From Anomaloglossus baeobatrachus (lineage: Eukaryota; Chordata; Amphibia; Anura; Aromobatidae), in the NCBI RefSeq assembly GCF_048569485.1, contig NC_134360.1:207549164-207613163 (forward strand): a DNA stretch of 64,000 nucleotides. The letters run 5' to 3'. The notes below the pieces were generated by a model that was not told where the DNA came from, ran no database searches, and worked only from the letters and a program-made list of their open reading frames with translations. The position numbers and the translations under genes are program-made. Each line of letters begins with the position of its first letter. The stretch's first letter is position 1. Below are positions 1 to 12,262 of this stretch, piece after piece.

Positions 1-168
1 GCAATAATCGTGGCATTGACTTGCAAAATCTGCACACAAACACTTGGGTGAGGAGGGAATTCTTCGCAGCCTCTCCCTATTCAAGCTCCTCCCGAGCTAC
101 AGGTGACTCAAACCAGACATACAAGTATAGAGAGCAGGTAAGACGAGAGGAACATTGCCCTGCCAACC
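1..168 (+). promoter_or_regulatory. TTC22: TTC22 5' flank / 5' UTR (partial)
   Basis: Only 168 bases precede the TTC22 start codon, so the core promoter may lie outside the window. The bases just before the ATG (gccaaccATGG) fit a good vertebrate initiation context. No TATA box or CpG island can be recognised. The transcription start cannot be placed. Confidence 0.4.
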
Positions 169-729
169 ATGGAGGACGAGCCCGGCGTGGACATGGACAC
201 TCTCATAGATGAGTTTGAATATTTCCCTGGTTATTTCCATTTGGAAATGAACCTGAATTTTGAGTCGTGCACCCCGGCCCACTGCAGGAGAAGGGACATT
301 ACGCTCAAGAGAGACGTCCTGCAGTTCCAACTGGAGTTTGACTCAAGTTTCCAGCAATGTGGGATCAGGAATTTATTGGGAGTCTTCTCCTTTTACCTGG
401 ACGAAATTACCAAAGCCAAGGAGATTTTTCTAAATATTTGCAACCAGGATCCCAATAATTTAAATGCTTGGGCCAACTTGTCTTGTGTCTATGACAAGCT
501 GAACATGGAAGAAGAGGCCACGCAGTGTGCGGATAAAATATCCTACCTGATGAAGCTGGACACGGATGGGGACGGTGATGAGTCCAGACTCATGGCCGCA
601 CGCTGCCTGGCAGAACAGGGCTACGCTCACGCGTTCGATGTGGGCCAGATCACCGACCCAGACAACATGGGGAAACTGCTGATGGGAATAAGTCTGTATG
701 ATAAAGCTGTGGCCTATGGGAAACACAAG
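169..729 (+). CDS. TTC22: TTC22 coding exon 1 (residues 1-187)
   Basis: This is the first coding exon of tetratricopeptide repeat protein 22, a TPR scaffold protein with no well-established biochemical role. It encodes 187 codons and ends exactly on a codon boundary at a GT donor (aag|gtcagt; phase 0 intron). Residues 10-34 (TLIDEFEYFPGYFHLEMNLN and following) match the recalled human N-terminus ([20 protein letters not shown]). Residues 66-123 form the first TPR-type helical pairs, including NLNAWANLSCVYDKL at 98-111. Residues 143-157 (AARCLAEQGYAHAFD) are also nearly identical to human. The reading frame runs past the donor to 798, but that tail is intron. The start was chosen because it is the first in-frame ATG in strong context and aligns with the human start. 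The full spliced product is 567 aa against about 569 in human, so the gene looks complete and intact. Confidence 0.95.
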
Positions 730-913
730 GTCAGTTTAAAAATATTATATAGTATTCTTCAAGGTGATCCAGCATGTGCCATATGCCTAACATTATGACC
801 ATTAACATACATTTTTCAGTTCTGCCGTCACAGTTTCTAATGAAGATCACTTGTGTAGATAAGGATATTTTACTGAATTTTTTTTTCTTGTGGTATAATA
901 TAACTTGAAGGTG
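730..913. other. TTC22 intron 1, proximal unique part
   Basis: This is the start of the 18.3-kb intron 1 (730-19032). It is AT-rich sequence with no recognisable element before the terminal repeat at 914. Confidence 0.6.
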
Positions 914-1061
914 CAAAATCTCCAACAAGACCCCCAACTTTCACAGTATTGATTTTCTTATATGACCCAAAGGGTCCTTTTGGGCTCTCCCAGGCTCCAT
1001 GGCCCGGGTTGCGGTGGGAACCACTATAGTTATGCCCCTGAAGATAGCCAGGAAGACTTAA

Positions 1062-1605
1062 GGCCGTTTTACACGCTACGATTTATCTAACGATATGTCG
1101 CCAGGGTAACGTCGTTAGTGACGCACATCCAGCCTCGTTTGACATATCGTAGCGTGTAACACAAATGAGCGACTGTGAACGAGCAAAAATACCTTATCGT
1201 TGCTTGTTGACACGTCGCTCATTTTCAAAAAATCGAACGTCCGGTTGTTCATTGTTCCCGAGGCAGCACACATCGCTCCGTGTGACACCCCGGGAACGAT
1301 GAACTGCAGCTTACCTGCGTCCCGCCGGCAATGAGGAAGGAAGGAGGTGGGCGGGATGTTTACGTCCCGCTCATCTCCGTCCCTCCGCTTCTATTGGCCG
1401 GCCGCTGTGTGACGTCGCTGTGACGCCGAACGTCCCTCCCCCTTCAGGAAGAGGATGTTCGCCGCCCACAGCGAGGTCGTTCAGGAGGTAAGTACGTGTG
1501 ACGGGGGTTACTCACTTTGTGCGACACGAGCAACAAATTACCCGTGCCGCACAAACGATGGGGCCGGGTGCGATCGCACATGAAATCGACGCATGTAAAG
1601 CAGCC
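1062..1605. mobile_element. TIR MITE, family A (TTTACACG ends)
   Basis: The ends read GGCCGTTTTACACGCTACG and, inverted, a matching GCATGTAAAGCAGCC. The interior holds the shared family core: a gacgcacatccagc box, a block around 1340-1420 (ggaggtgggcgggatgttta, then ctcatctccg), and cttctattggccg. Sister copies lie at 21638-22209, 27301-27882, 32659-33241 and 42813-43362. Elsewhere in the family the target duplication is TAA, which suggests a PIF/Harbinger-type TWA target, though no transposase is present to prove it. Confidence 0.75.
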
Positions 1606-1759
1606 TTTACACTGCAATCAGTCCATCACACAACATGCTTTCAGTGACAATTTATTCTAGAAAAGAAATTTCATCAATTGCAGGAGTAAGAAAAACTCTC
1701 GGTGCCAAAATAAAATCGCCATTGGTCCTTCAAGTGTAGCAGGATAGATGTCAGATCGC

Positions 1760-1904
1760 AAATCTTTCATCATATTGCCACCATAATGGAAATCAATGGA
1801 AAACCCAAGCATTTTCAGGAAGCTCTTCTGGAAAAATGCTCAAGTCCCCCATTGACTTCCATTATACTCGAGTACGAGTCGTGCCATTAGAATATCCAAC
1901 TGAT
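1760..1904. repeat. Single-copy lead-in of the 47-bp satellite
   Basis: This sequence (around attgacttccattatactcg at 1853-1872, then gtacgagtcgtgcc) runs directly into the satellite and has the same vocabulary (cgag, gtac, gagc). It reads as the non-amplified part of a dispersed element; a second relative is at 58081-58230. Confidence 0.45.
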
Positions 1905-3731
1905 CGTTACGACTACAAAGCACCCGAGCATGGTAGTGCTCACTCATCACTAGTTACGAGTACCGAGCACCCAAGCATGGTAGTGCGCGCTCATCACTAG
2001 TTACGAGTACCCGAGCATGGTAGTGCTCACTCATAACTAGTCACGAGTACCGAGCACCCAAGCATAGTAGTGCTTACTCATCACTAGTTACGAGTACCGA
2101 GCACCCAAGCATGGTAGTGCGCTTATCACTAGTTACGAGTACCCGAGCATGGTAGTGCTCACTCATCACTAGTTACCAGTACCAAGCACCCAAGCATGGT
2201 AGTGCTCCCTCATCACTAGTTACGAGTACCGAGCACCCAAGCATGGTAGTGCGCTTATCACTAGTTACGAGTACCCGAGCATGGTAGTGCTCACTCATCA
2301 CTAGTTACCAGTACCAAGCACCCAAGCATGGTAGTGCTCCCTCATCACTAGTTATGAGGACTGAGCACCCGAGCATGGTAGTGCCCGCTCATGACTAGTT
2401 ACCAGTACCGAGCACCCGAGCATGTTAGTGCTCCCTCATCACTAGTTATGAGTACTGAGCACCCGAGCATAGTAATGCTCTCACCTCACTAGTTACGAGT
2501 ACCGAGCACGGTAGTGCGCGCTCATCACTAGTTACGAGTGTCGAGCACCCGAACATGGTAGTGCTCACTCATCACTAGTTACAAGTACCGAGCACCCGAG
2601 CATGGTAGTGCTCACTCATCACTACTTACAAGTACCGAGCACCCGAGCATGGTAGTGCCCGCTCATCACTAGTTACGAGTACCCGAGCAAGGTAGTGCTC
2701 ACTCATCACTAGTTATGAGTACCGAACACCCGAGCATGGTAGTGCTCACTCATCACTAGTTACGAGTACTGAGCACCCGAGCATGGTAGTGCTCGCTCAT
2801 CACTAGTTACCAGTACCGAGCACCCATGCATGGTAGTGCCCGCTCATCACTAGTTACAAGTACCGAGCACCCGAGCATGGTAGTGCTCACTCATCACTAC
2901 TTACAAGTACCGAGCACCCGAGCATGGTAGTACCCGCTCATCACTAGTTACGAGTACCCGAGCATGGTAGTGCTCACTCATCACTAGTTACGAGTACCGA
3001 ACACCCGAGCATGGTAGTGCCCACTGATCACTAGTTACGAGTACTGAGCACCCGAGCATGGTAGTGCCCGCTCATCACTAGTTACGAGTACCGAACACCT
3101 GAGCATGGTAGTGCCCACTGATCACTAGTTACGAGTACTGAGCACCTGAGCATGGTAGTGCTCGCTCATCACTAGTTATGAGTACCGAGCACCCGAGCAT
3201 GGTAGTGCTCACTCATCACTAGTTACCAGTACTGAGCACCTGAGCATGGTAGTGCCTGCTCATCACTAGTTACGAGTACCGAACACCCGAGCATGGTAGT
3301 GCCCGCTCATCACTAGTTACGAGTACTGAGCACCCGAGCATGGTAGTGCTCGCTCATCACTAGTTATGAGTACTGAGCACCCGAGCATGGTAGTGCTCAC
3401 TCATCACTAGTTACAAGTACTGAGCACCCGAGCATGGTAGTGCCCGCTCATCACTAGTTACCAGTACTGAGCACCTGAGCATGGTAGTGTCCGCTCATCA
3501 CTAGTTACGAGTACTGAGCACCCGAGCATGGTAGTGCTCGCTCATCACTAGTTACGAGTACCGAGCACCTGAGCATAGTAGTGCTCGCTCATCACTAGTT
3601 ACCAGTACAGAGCACCTGAGCATGGTAGTGCCCGCTCATCACTAGTTACCAGTACCGAGCACCCATGCATGGTAGTGCCCGCTCATCACTAGTTACGAGT
3701 ACCGAGCATGGTAGTGCTCACTCATCACTAT
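1905..3731. repeat. 47-bp satellite array, about 38 copies
   Basis: The unit is gttacgagtaccgagcaccc then gagcatggtagtgctcactc then atcacta, 47 bp. Copies differ by single substitutions (C/T and A/G at CpG-like positions) and by short internal deletions of about 9 bp (cgagtacccgagca forms lacking gagcacc). Blocks of two to three units recur as higher-order pieces, for example around 2105-2350. No open frame is kept, because 47 is not a multiple of three. No coding role is seen. Confidence 0.93.
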
Positions 3732-3755
3732 CAGGGGGTCCTATTGGAGATTTTG

Positions 3756-4566
3756 TATCAGTGTCCATGAGCTTCCACCAATGCCTGCAGTAGGTCACTT
3801 GTTTAAAGTGATGGACCAGTTTCTATATGTCGTAGTTATTGGGATCTTTTGTCTTCGGTACTTTGAATTTTATGCACTGGGGAACACATTTTTTTTCAGG
3901 CACATTAGAAATTTGGATGCACTCTACCCATGTAGAAGCTAGTTTACCTTACAAGATGCTCTAGGCCTTAAAGGAGTGGCCGCGATACCAGAATATGCCC
4001 TCGATTTACCTTGTATATCAGGTGTCAACAAAGAAGTCAACAAATACTGTATGTGTCGTTTCTGGAGCACATTCTTCTGTCTACTTCTTGCTGGAGAACA
4101 CCAGTATTACATTAAGGGAAAACATCCCTGCTTTTCCCAAAACAGTGCCCCCCAGGTCCAGAGGCTATGAGTGGAATTGCATGGAGTGAATGGCAATAGC
4201 AGAAACGACTCATGGAGAAAAGCGACTCTATTTACGGATCCGGGATAACTTCCATTCATTGTCTATGGGACTGCTGGAAAAAGCCAAGCTTTGCGCTTCA
4301 CTATTTTGGTAATGCCATATAGAGTGAAGGGAGTAGATTTCGAGCATGTGCATCTCTGATCTATTCAATATAGAATTGCAGAGCACCATTCTCGGGATTG
4401 TGGGTGGTCCCAGTGGTTGAACCCCCAGCGATCAGTAATTTATACTCTATTTTATGGATTAACATTTGGGAATACTTGTCAATAATGTTCAAATCCTGTT
4501 TGTTGTAAATAAATTGCAGAAATGTTTGTGGTTTAAAAAATTCCCTTTAAAAGGAGTTGTACTTAA
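3756..4566. other. TTC22 intron 1, no recognised feature
   Basis: No gene, RNA or clear repeat was recognised here. Short open frames of about 64 codons at 3976-4189 overlap in two frames and show no known domain. Confidence 0.5.
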
Positions 4567-5298
4567 AGGAAACCTGTCACCTCGGACAATGCTTTTTCAC
4601 CTGCTGCTATAGGCTAAAAATCTGTAGGTAAATAACATTTCAATGCTGCAAGGCCGCCTTACTGAAAGTGCGGCTACTGGGAGAAAATTAACTTAATTTC
4701 TCCTGGGAGCCACTGGCTTTCAGTCATAAGAGCGTGCATGAAGCGGCTACAGTAACCGGTAATAGCAGCTGTTAGCATGCTCCAGCAGTGTGATTGACAG
4801 CTTGGTCTGCACTGATGCACTGCACCGCCAGCTGTCAATCATAGCTCCAGGAGTTCTTAAAGCCTTACTGAAAGTGCGGATACTGGGAGAAAATTAACTT
4901 AATTTCTCCTGGGAGCCGCCAGCTTTCTGTCATAGGAGCATGCATGAAGTGGCTACAGTCACTGTTCATAGCAGCTGTAAGCATGCTTCTGCAGTTTGAT
5001 TGACAGCTTACTCTCCACTGATGCACTGCACCGCCAGCTGTCAATCAAAGTGGCAGGCATTCCTAAAGCCGCTTCTCACAGTCTTGTGTGTGGGGCTTTA
5101 AGCAGTGACTGTAGCTTCTCCATGCACACCACCATGACTGAAAGCCGGCGGCTCCTGGGAGGACTAAAGTTGATTTTCTCCCAGAAGCCGCACTTTCAGC
5201 AAGGCAACTGGGCAGAGTTGTGCATTGTAATGATATTTACCTGCAGATTAACCCTATAGCTGCAGGTAAATAGCATTTTCCGAGGTGACAGGTTCCCT
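4567..5298. mobile_element. TTAA-flanked TIR element (CCTGTCACC ends)
   Basis: The left end AGGAAACCTGTCACCTCGG is preceded by TTAA (4563-4566). The right end CCGAGGTGACAGGTTCCCT is followed by ctaa, a one-base variant of TTAA. TTAA targets are typical of the piggyBac superfamily. Internally, a block of about 200 bp is duplicated (around 4660-4840 and 4862-5060, both carrying gaaagtgcgg, then actgggagaaaattaactta). No transposase is present. Confidence 0.7.
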
Positions 5299-6300
5299 CT
5301 AAAAGAGACAGATCCAGCTAATTGTCAAGGTTTAAAATGGTTTTACAGGTTGGTTATAAGATCAGATGGTGACAGTGGACATGCATCTGATGTAACTTCA
5401 TGCTAAATTGTAATAAATAATAAAAATATCCACGGACATAATACAGCAAAATAATGTAGAGCAAAAAGAACAGCAAAGCTATTTTTTTTCACCTAGACCT
5501 GACATTGTTTTATAGACAGAACACTACCTATTGTAGATTATCTATGTATGATTAATACAGCATTTATCAAACAATGGCCCCATTATAGTATTGTGTGTTG
5601 CTCAAAAACAAGCACAATAAGCTTTTAATATGTCCACACGTGATCTGAGGATGATCTCTAGTGACCTCTGCGGATCTCGGTGATTTAGCTAATACTACAT
5701 ATAGTCAGAAATCCTGCACTGACCAGTCTGCCACCAAATTGGGTTGTCACATCTGATGCTAATATTACCCTACTGTGTCCTTACCAATCTATTGGAGAAC
5801 ATATACTGTATGATCACTGGTGATAAATGGCTGCCAGACACTGTTGGCGTTCCAAATCGGTTGGGAAACAAAGATTGTTCGAATTTCGTGATAGTAAAAG
5901 ATGGGAAGTTGGGCTGCCCCTCATTAGATCTTATGGTCTTCCTCATATGGGCTATATTTTAGTCTCACAACTGTTGAGTTTGCCAATTGTCCCTGAACAT
6001 CCAAAAGGCTTCGGAGGCATCCCAAACCCCAGGACAGTGTAAAAACCTCCCAGGAATGGTGTGTCTGGGGACCAAGCCATGAAACATAGAGGTGTCAGTC
6101 AATAAAGGCTAGTATTGGTGCCTTGTATCTGAAAGAGGAGGACATTGTGACTGTGTCGCAACGCCTGTACTTGGAGTTTAGTTGCATCCAACAATGACCA
6201 TGGTTTGGCCGCTCTGTGCACAGATTATAACCAGTGAACACAAATTTCCAACTATGAGATGGGCCAGAATTCAAGACCTAACCACCAGTGGTTGCAGCAA
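5299..6300. other. TTC22 intron 1, no recognised feature
   Basis: AT-rich intronic sequence. No exon, RNA or repeat family was recognised in it. Confidence 0.45.
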
Positions 6301-7860
6301 TAGGTTGTCACGCTAAGTACGGGGACGTTCCAAGCGAACAGCAAATGGGAAGGGAAACCCTGTATCTACGGAAGGAGGAGATGGTGACCCCTGACCAAAC
6401 CTACTGGTGGTCCCTGGGGTCCTTCACCACCCTAGATAGGTTCCGCACCTATGCGCCGAGGAGGATACCTGACCCTTGGTATCCCAAGTGCTGGACTTTA
6501 AATAGGGAACGAGTGGGATGAGCTCTTCGTCAACGCCACTAAACACTATAGAAGACACAAAAAGGACACACAGGGGGAAAAAGCATGAACTATTTATCCA
6601 AAGATTACACAGGTAGAGGTTCAGCAAAGTTATGGCAACCACCGTCACCCGTGATACACCCGTGACATAGGTCAGGAGTACTGAAGCCAAAGAGCCCATC
6701 TGACTGCAAAATAAAAAATAAAAGGGGCAGAGATAGTAAAGGAAAATAGGTCCGGGAAAAAAACCCTTCAGAGGTGACACTCCTATAAAGATAAATAACT
6801 GAGGCTGGGAAGTCTAAGAAAACTATTGTAATGGAGCCAGAGATTGTGTATGGCGAAGACCATTAGTATGAGCCACAAAAAGGATTGGTAACCCAAGGCT
6901 TAGGCAAGGAGCCATTAGAGTATAAAACAGGTTGAGGGTGTGCTGAGGGTGGAGTAAAAATGCATTGTGTCTGCAGGTGACCGCACCAGGGAACCTACTA
7001 ACACGAGCACTTTATCTCTTTCTCCTGCAAGGAAGAGGCACCCAGAGCAAAAATGACGGAGTGACACATGCTCCTGTACTATACAAACAAGTTAAAGTGT
7101 TACTATGGACTTGGACTTTGTAATAATAGACCTCTTTCTGTGCAGTTTACATGCTGTAAACACAATAAAGTGTCTGTGACACTCCAGCGAGTACAGTGTA
7201 ACTCATCACTTGTGCAACTGTAGTGCCACAGAATATGGTCTTTTTACTGGTGCAGTCCTATAAAAGTGAACGGAAGACGTGATTATTTACCTCACAATTC
7301 CTCTGTGCAGAGCATCTTGCACACAGATGATGCTCTGCCGAGCCTTCCTGAACTACAGAGCCTGCAATGACATGCTTCCTTTGTGCAGAGTATCTTGCAT
7401 TTGGAAATGCCCTGCTGTGTTTCCCTGAGCACTAGCTTACAGGTTGTTTGACAGCACAGGATTCCATGCAGGTTCTGGGAGGTGCTTTTACTCAGGTGTT
7501 CCACCTTCCTGGTTCTGTTTCATTGCTGCTCATACTCTCCTAGACCTCGCCAGTCGTACTCTCTGGTTCTGCAGTTGTGTTCTTGGCTTGTGTTCTGATC
7601 TAAGTTTCTTGACCCCGACCGTTGTTTCACTCCTACCTACCCGCTCCCTGTTCTTGTCATTACCTCCTGGCTTCTGACCTTGGACCGTTACCTGACCACG
7701 TCTCTGTCTGCTCCCTGAATCTAATATGTACTTTCCTGGAATTCTGACCCTTGGCCAGTGAATTGACTATATTTCTGCTTACTCCCTGTGTCCTGTCATG
7801 TCCTCCTGTTTCCTGACCCGGCTTGTCTGACTACCCTTCCGTCTATACTGTCCGTAAGTA
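6301..7860 (-). repeat. Unclassified dispersed repeat region with a ~70-bp internal tandem repeat
   Basis: The GC content and texture differ from the surrounding intron. About 7650-7855 holds three imperfect units of about 70 bp, each starting ctccctg and containing a cctgg..tctgacc core. The reverse complement resembles the 70-bp units at 20450-20750 and the sequence at 45845-46010, so all three belong to one family. It may be the leader of an LTR-type element, but no LTR pair, primer site or protein frame was seen. Confidence 0.4.
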
Positions 7861-8535
7861 GTGACTAGCATTCCAATTTAGCAATGTTTCCCATTTATTT
7901 CTATTGGAATGTGACTCCACTAATGTGGCAAGTAGAGAATCGTATTATGCAATGTCTCCACCTGGAAAGTGCGGACCACGTTGTCTGTGGTCGGCCTCAC
8001 GGAGGCAGTTGTCATTAACACTGGGGAATAATAGCCGTTCTGATGTCACCTTTGTTGGTTTCCATAGTTGATTGTAGGGTGTTTATTTTTTTTTATTAGA
8101 CCACAGACCAGAGATGTACAAGTTATACAATATATGTGGCTGATCCGTCATCACTTGGTTGTTATTTTGCTTTTTTTTAAAAAATTGTGTGTTTTATCGT
8201 TAAGAAAATATTCCTTACATAAGTCTACGTGTACAACAGTCATTCCTGGTGTGCGTGGTCAGAGGAGTGTCCCTGTGCAAACAGCTCACATGTAAATCAT
8301 CCTGTGCGCTCTACTGGAAAACATCAGTGCCGAAAAATGTTTAACCATTTTCTCCCCCATAATGTCAGAGTCATATGTAATCCATACTTGCCAAGTCTCC
8401 TGGACTTCCAATGGGTTTGGCAAATCTCCCATGCACCACCTTCTTTCCCAAAAACAGGCATAGTTACTTGCAGAAATTCCAGGAGCAGTGCTATGGCTAT
8501 GCATGGTGCACTGATAGATGTTGTCTAATCTTCTG

Positions 8536-11500
8536 CAGGAGAGCATCGGCCTGCTGCATCAATGCAGGAGAGCATCGGCCCGGCTGCATCTATGTAGGAG
8601 AGCATCGGCCCGGCTGCATCTATATAGGAGAGCATCGGCCCAGCTAGATCTATGTAGGAGAGCATCGGCCCGGCTGCATCTATGTAGGAGAGCATCGGCC
8701 TACTACATCAATGCAGGAGAGGATCGGCCCGGCTGCATCTATGTAGAGAGCATCAGCCCGGCTGCATCTATGTAGAGAGCATCAGCCCGGCTGCATCTAT
8801 GTAGAGAGCATCAGCCCGGCTGCATCTATGTAGAGAGCATTAGCCCGGCTTCATCTATGTAGGAGAGCATCAGCCCGGCTGCATCTATGTAGAGAGCATC
8901 AGCCCGGCTGCATCTATGTAGGAGAGCATCGGGCCGGCTGCATCTATGTAGGAGAGCATCGGGCCGGCTGCATTTATGTAGGAGAGCATCGGCCTGCTAC
9001 ATCAATGCAGGAGAGCATCGGCCCGGCTGCATCTATGTAGGAGAGCATCGGGCCGGCTGCATCTATGTAGGAGAGCATCAACCCGGCTGCATCTATGTAG
9101 GAGAGTATCGGGCCGGCTGCATCTATGTAGAGAGCATCAACCCGGCTGCATCTATGTAGGAGAGCATCGGCCCGGCTGCATCTATGTAGGAGAGCATCGG
9201 GCCGGCTGCATCTATGTAGGAGAGGATCGGCCCGGCTGCATCTATGTAGGAGAGCATCAACCCGGCTGCATCTATGTAGGAGAGCATCGGCCCGGCTGCG
9301 TCTATGTAGAAGAGCATCGGGCTGGCTGCATCTATGTAGGAGAGCTTCAGCCCGGCTGCATCTATGTAGGAGAGCATCGGCCCGGCTACATCTATGTAGG
9401 AGAGCATCGGCCCGGCTGCAGCTATGTAGGAGAGCATCGGCCCGGCTGCAGCTATGTAGGAGACCATCAGACCGGCTGCATCTATGTAGGAGAGCATCAA
9501 CCCGGCTGCATCTATGTAGGAGAGCATCAACCCGGCTGCATCTATGTAGGAGAGTATCGGCCCAGCTGCATCTATGTAGGAGAGCATCGGCCCGACTGCA
9601 TCTATGTAGGAGAGCATCGGCCCGGCTGCAGCTATGTAGGAGACCATCAGCCCGGCTGCATCTATGTAGGAGAGCATCAACCCGGCTGCATCTATGTAGG
9701 AGAGTATCGGCCCGGCTGCATCTATGTAGGAGAGCATCGGGCCGGCTGCATCTATGTAGGAGAGCATCGGGCTGGCTGCATCTATGTAGGAGAGCATCAG
9801 CCCGGCTGCATCTATGTAGGAGAGCATCGGCCCGGCTGCATCTATGTAGGAGAGCATCAACCCGGCTGCATCTATGTAGGAGAGCATCGGCCTGCTACAT
9901 CAATGCAGGAGAGGATCGGCCCGGCTGCATTTATGTAGGAGAGCATCAGCCCGGCTGCATCTATGTAGGAGAGCATCGGCCCAGCTAGATCTATGTAGGA
10001 GAGCATCGGCCCGGCTGCATCAATGCAGGAGAGCATCGGCCCGGCTGCATCAATGCAGGAGAGCATCGGCCCGGCTGCATCTATGTAGAGAGCATCAGCC
10101 CGGCTGCATCTATGTAGGAGAGCATCGGCCCGGCTGCATCTATGTAGGAGAGCATCAACCCGGCTGCATATATGTAGGAGAGCATCAGCCTGCTACATCA
10201 ATGCAGGAGAGGATCGGCCCAGCTGCATCTATGTAGAGAGCATCAGCCCGGCTGCATCTATGTAGGAGAGCATCGGCCCGGCTGCATCTATGTAGGAGAG
10301 CATCGGCCCGGCTGCATCTATGTAGGAGAGCATCGGCCCGGCTGCATCTATGTAGGAGAGCATCGGGCCAGCTGCATCTATGTAGGAGATCATCGGCCCG
10401 GCTGCATCTATGTAGGAGAGCATCGTCCCGGCTGCATCTATGTAGGAGAGCATCGGCCCGGCTGCAGCTATGTAGGAGAGCATCGGCCCGGCTGCAGCTA
10501 TGTAGGAGAGCATCGGCCCGGCTGCAGCTATGTAGGAGACCATCAGCCCGGCTGCATCTATGTAGGAGAGCATCAACCCAGCTGCATCTATGTAGGAGAG
10601 CATCGGCCCGACTGCATCTATGTAGGAGAGCATCGGCCCGGCTGCATCTATGTAGGATAGCATCGGCACGGCTGCGTCTATGTAGGAGAGCATCGGCCCA
10701 GATGCATCTATGTAGTAGAGCATCAGCCCGGCTGCATCTATGTAGGAGAGCATCAGCCCGGCTGCATCTATGTAGGAGAGCATCGGCCCAGCTGCATCTA
10801 TGTAGGAGAGCATCGGCCCGGCTGCAGCTATGTAGGAAAGCATCGGCTCGGCTGCATCTATGTAGGAGAGCATCAACCCGGCTGCATCTATGTAGGAGAG
10901 CATCAACCCGGCTGCATCTATGTAGGAGAGCATCAACCCGGCTGCATCTATGTAGGAAAGCATCGGCCCGGCTGCATCTATGTAGGAGAGTATCGGCCCA
11001 GCTGCATCTATGTAGGAGAGCATCGGCCCGACTGCATCTATGTAGGAGAGCATCGGCCCGGCTGCAGCTATGTAGGAGACCATCAACCCGGCTGCATCTA
11101 TGTAGGAGAGTATCGGCCTGGCTGCATCTATGTAGGAGAGCATCGGGCCGGCTGCATCTATGTAGGAGAGCATCGGGCCGGCTGCATCTATGTAGGAGAG
11201 CATCGGGCCGGCTGCATCTATGTAGGAGAGCATCGGCCCGGCTGCATCTATGTAGGAGAGCATCAACCCGGCTGCATCTATGTAGGAGAGCATCAACCCG
11301 GCTTCATCTATGTAGGAGAGCATCGGCTCGGCTGCATCTATGTAGGAGAGCATCAGCTCGGCTGCATCTATGTAGTAGGAGAGCATTGACCCGGCTGCAT
11401 CTATGTAAGAGAGCATCAACCCGGTTGCATCTATGTAGGAGAGCATCGGCCCAGCTGCATATATGTAGGAGAGCATCGGCCCGGCTGCATCTATGTAGGA

Positions 11501-11822
11501 AAGCATTGGCCCAGCTGCATCTATGTAGGAGAGCATCGGCCCGGCTGCATCTATGTAAGAGAGCATCGGCCCGGCTGCATCTATGTAGGAGAGCATCGGC
11601 CCGGCTGCATCTATGTAAGAGAGCATCGGCCCAGCTGCATCTATGTAGGAGAGCATCAGCCCGGCTGCATCTATGTAGGAGAGCATCGGCCCAGCTGCAT
11701 CTATGTAGGAGAGCATCGGCCCGGCTGCAGCTATGTAGGAAAGCATCGGCCCGGCTGCATCTATGTAGGAGAGCATCGGGCCGGCTGCATCTATGTAGGA
11801 GAGGATCGGCCCGGCTGCATCT
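8536..11822. repeat. 30-bp minisatellite, block 1 (about 110 units)
   Basis: The consensus unit is ggagagcatcggcccggctg then catctatgta, 30 bp. Variant positions are cggccc / caaccc / cgggcc / cagccc, and catcta / cagcta / catcaatgca. Some units lack gg (29-28 bp), mostly at 8745-8900, which shifts the frame there. Because 30 is a multiple of three and the unit has no stop in several frames, long open frames appear on both strands (for example 10229-11776 minus and 10702-11892 plus). They encode only a 10-residue repeat such as MLSYIDAAGP. These are not taken as genes. Confidence 0.95.
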
Positions 11823-12262
11823 ACAAGTTATACAATATATGTGGCTGATCCGTCATCACTTGGTTGTTATTTTGCTTTTTTTTTTTTTTTAAATTGTGTG
11901 TTTTATCATTAAGAAAATATTCCTTACATAAGTCTACGTGTACAACAGTCATTCCTGGTGTGCGTGGTCAGAGGAGTGTCCCTGTGCAAACAGCTCACAT
12001 GTAAATCATCCTGTGCGCTCTACTGTGTATAAGTCAGCATGGAAAACATCAGTGCCGAAAAATGTTTAACCATTCTTTCTCCCCCATAATGTCAGAGTCA
12101 TATGTAATCCATACTTGCCAAGTCTCCTGGACTTCCAATGGGTTTGGCAAATCTCCCATGCACCACCTTCTTTCCCAGAAACAGGCATAGTTACTTGCAG
12201 AAATTCCAGGAGCAGTGCTATGGCTATGCCTGGTGCACTGATAGATGTTGTCTAATCTTCTG
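11823..12262. repeat. Second copy of the unique spacer between minisatellite blocks
   Basis: Near-identical to 8118-8535, with a longer T run at 11877-11890 and a 17-bp addition. It separates the two 30-bp blocks and marks the duplication boundary. Confidence 0.9.

Larger units (their letters stand above)
914..3755. mobile_element. Putative DNA transposon bounded by 22-bp inverted repeats, carrying a MITE and a satellite
   Basis: The left end (914-935, CAAAATCTCCAACAAGACCC and following) is the near-perfect inverse of the right end (3734-3755, ending TATTGGAGATTTTG), with about three mismatches. The interior has no transposase frame. It holds a 544-bp TIR element (1062-1605) and the 47-bp satellite (about 1905-3731). 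No clear target-site duplication is visible, so the superfamily is not assigned. Alternatively the ends could be two independent insertions of one short repeat. Confidence 0.5.

Noticed and set aside
6424-6780. 118-codon minus-strand frame
   Set aside because: Lies in a repeat-like region, has no recognisable domain and no supporting splice or promoter signals.
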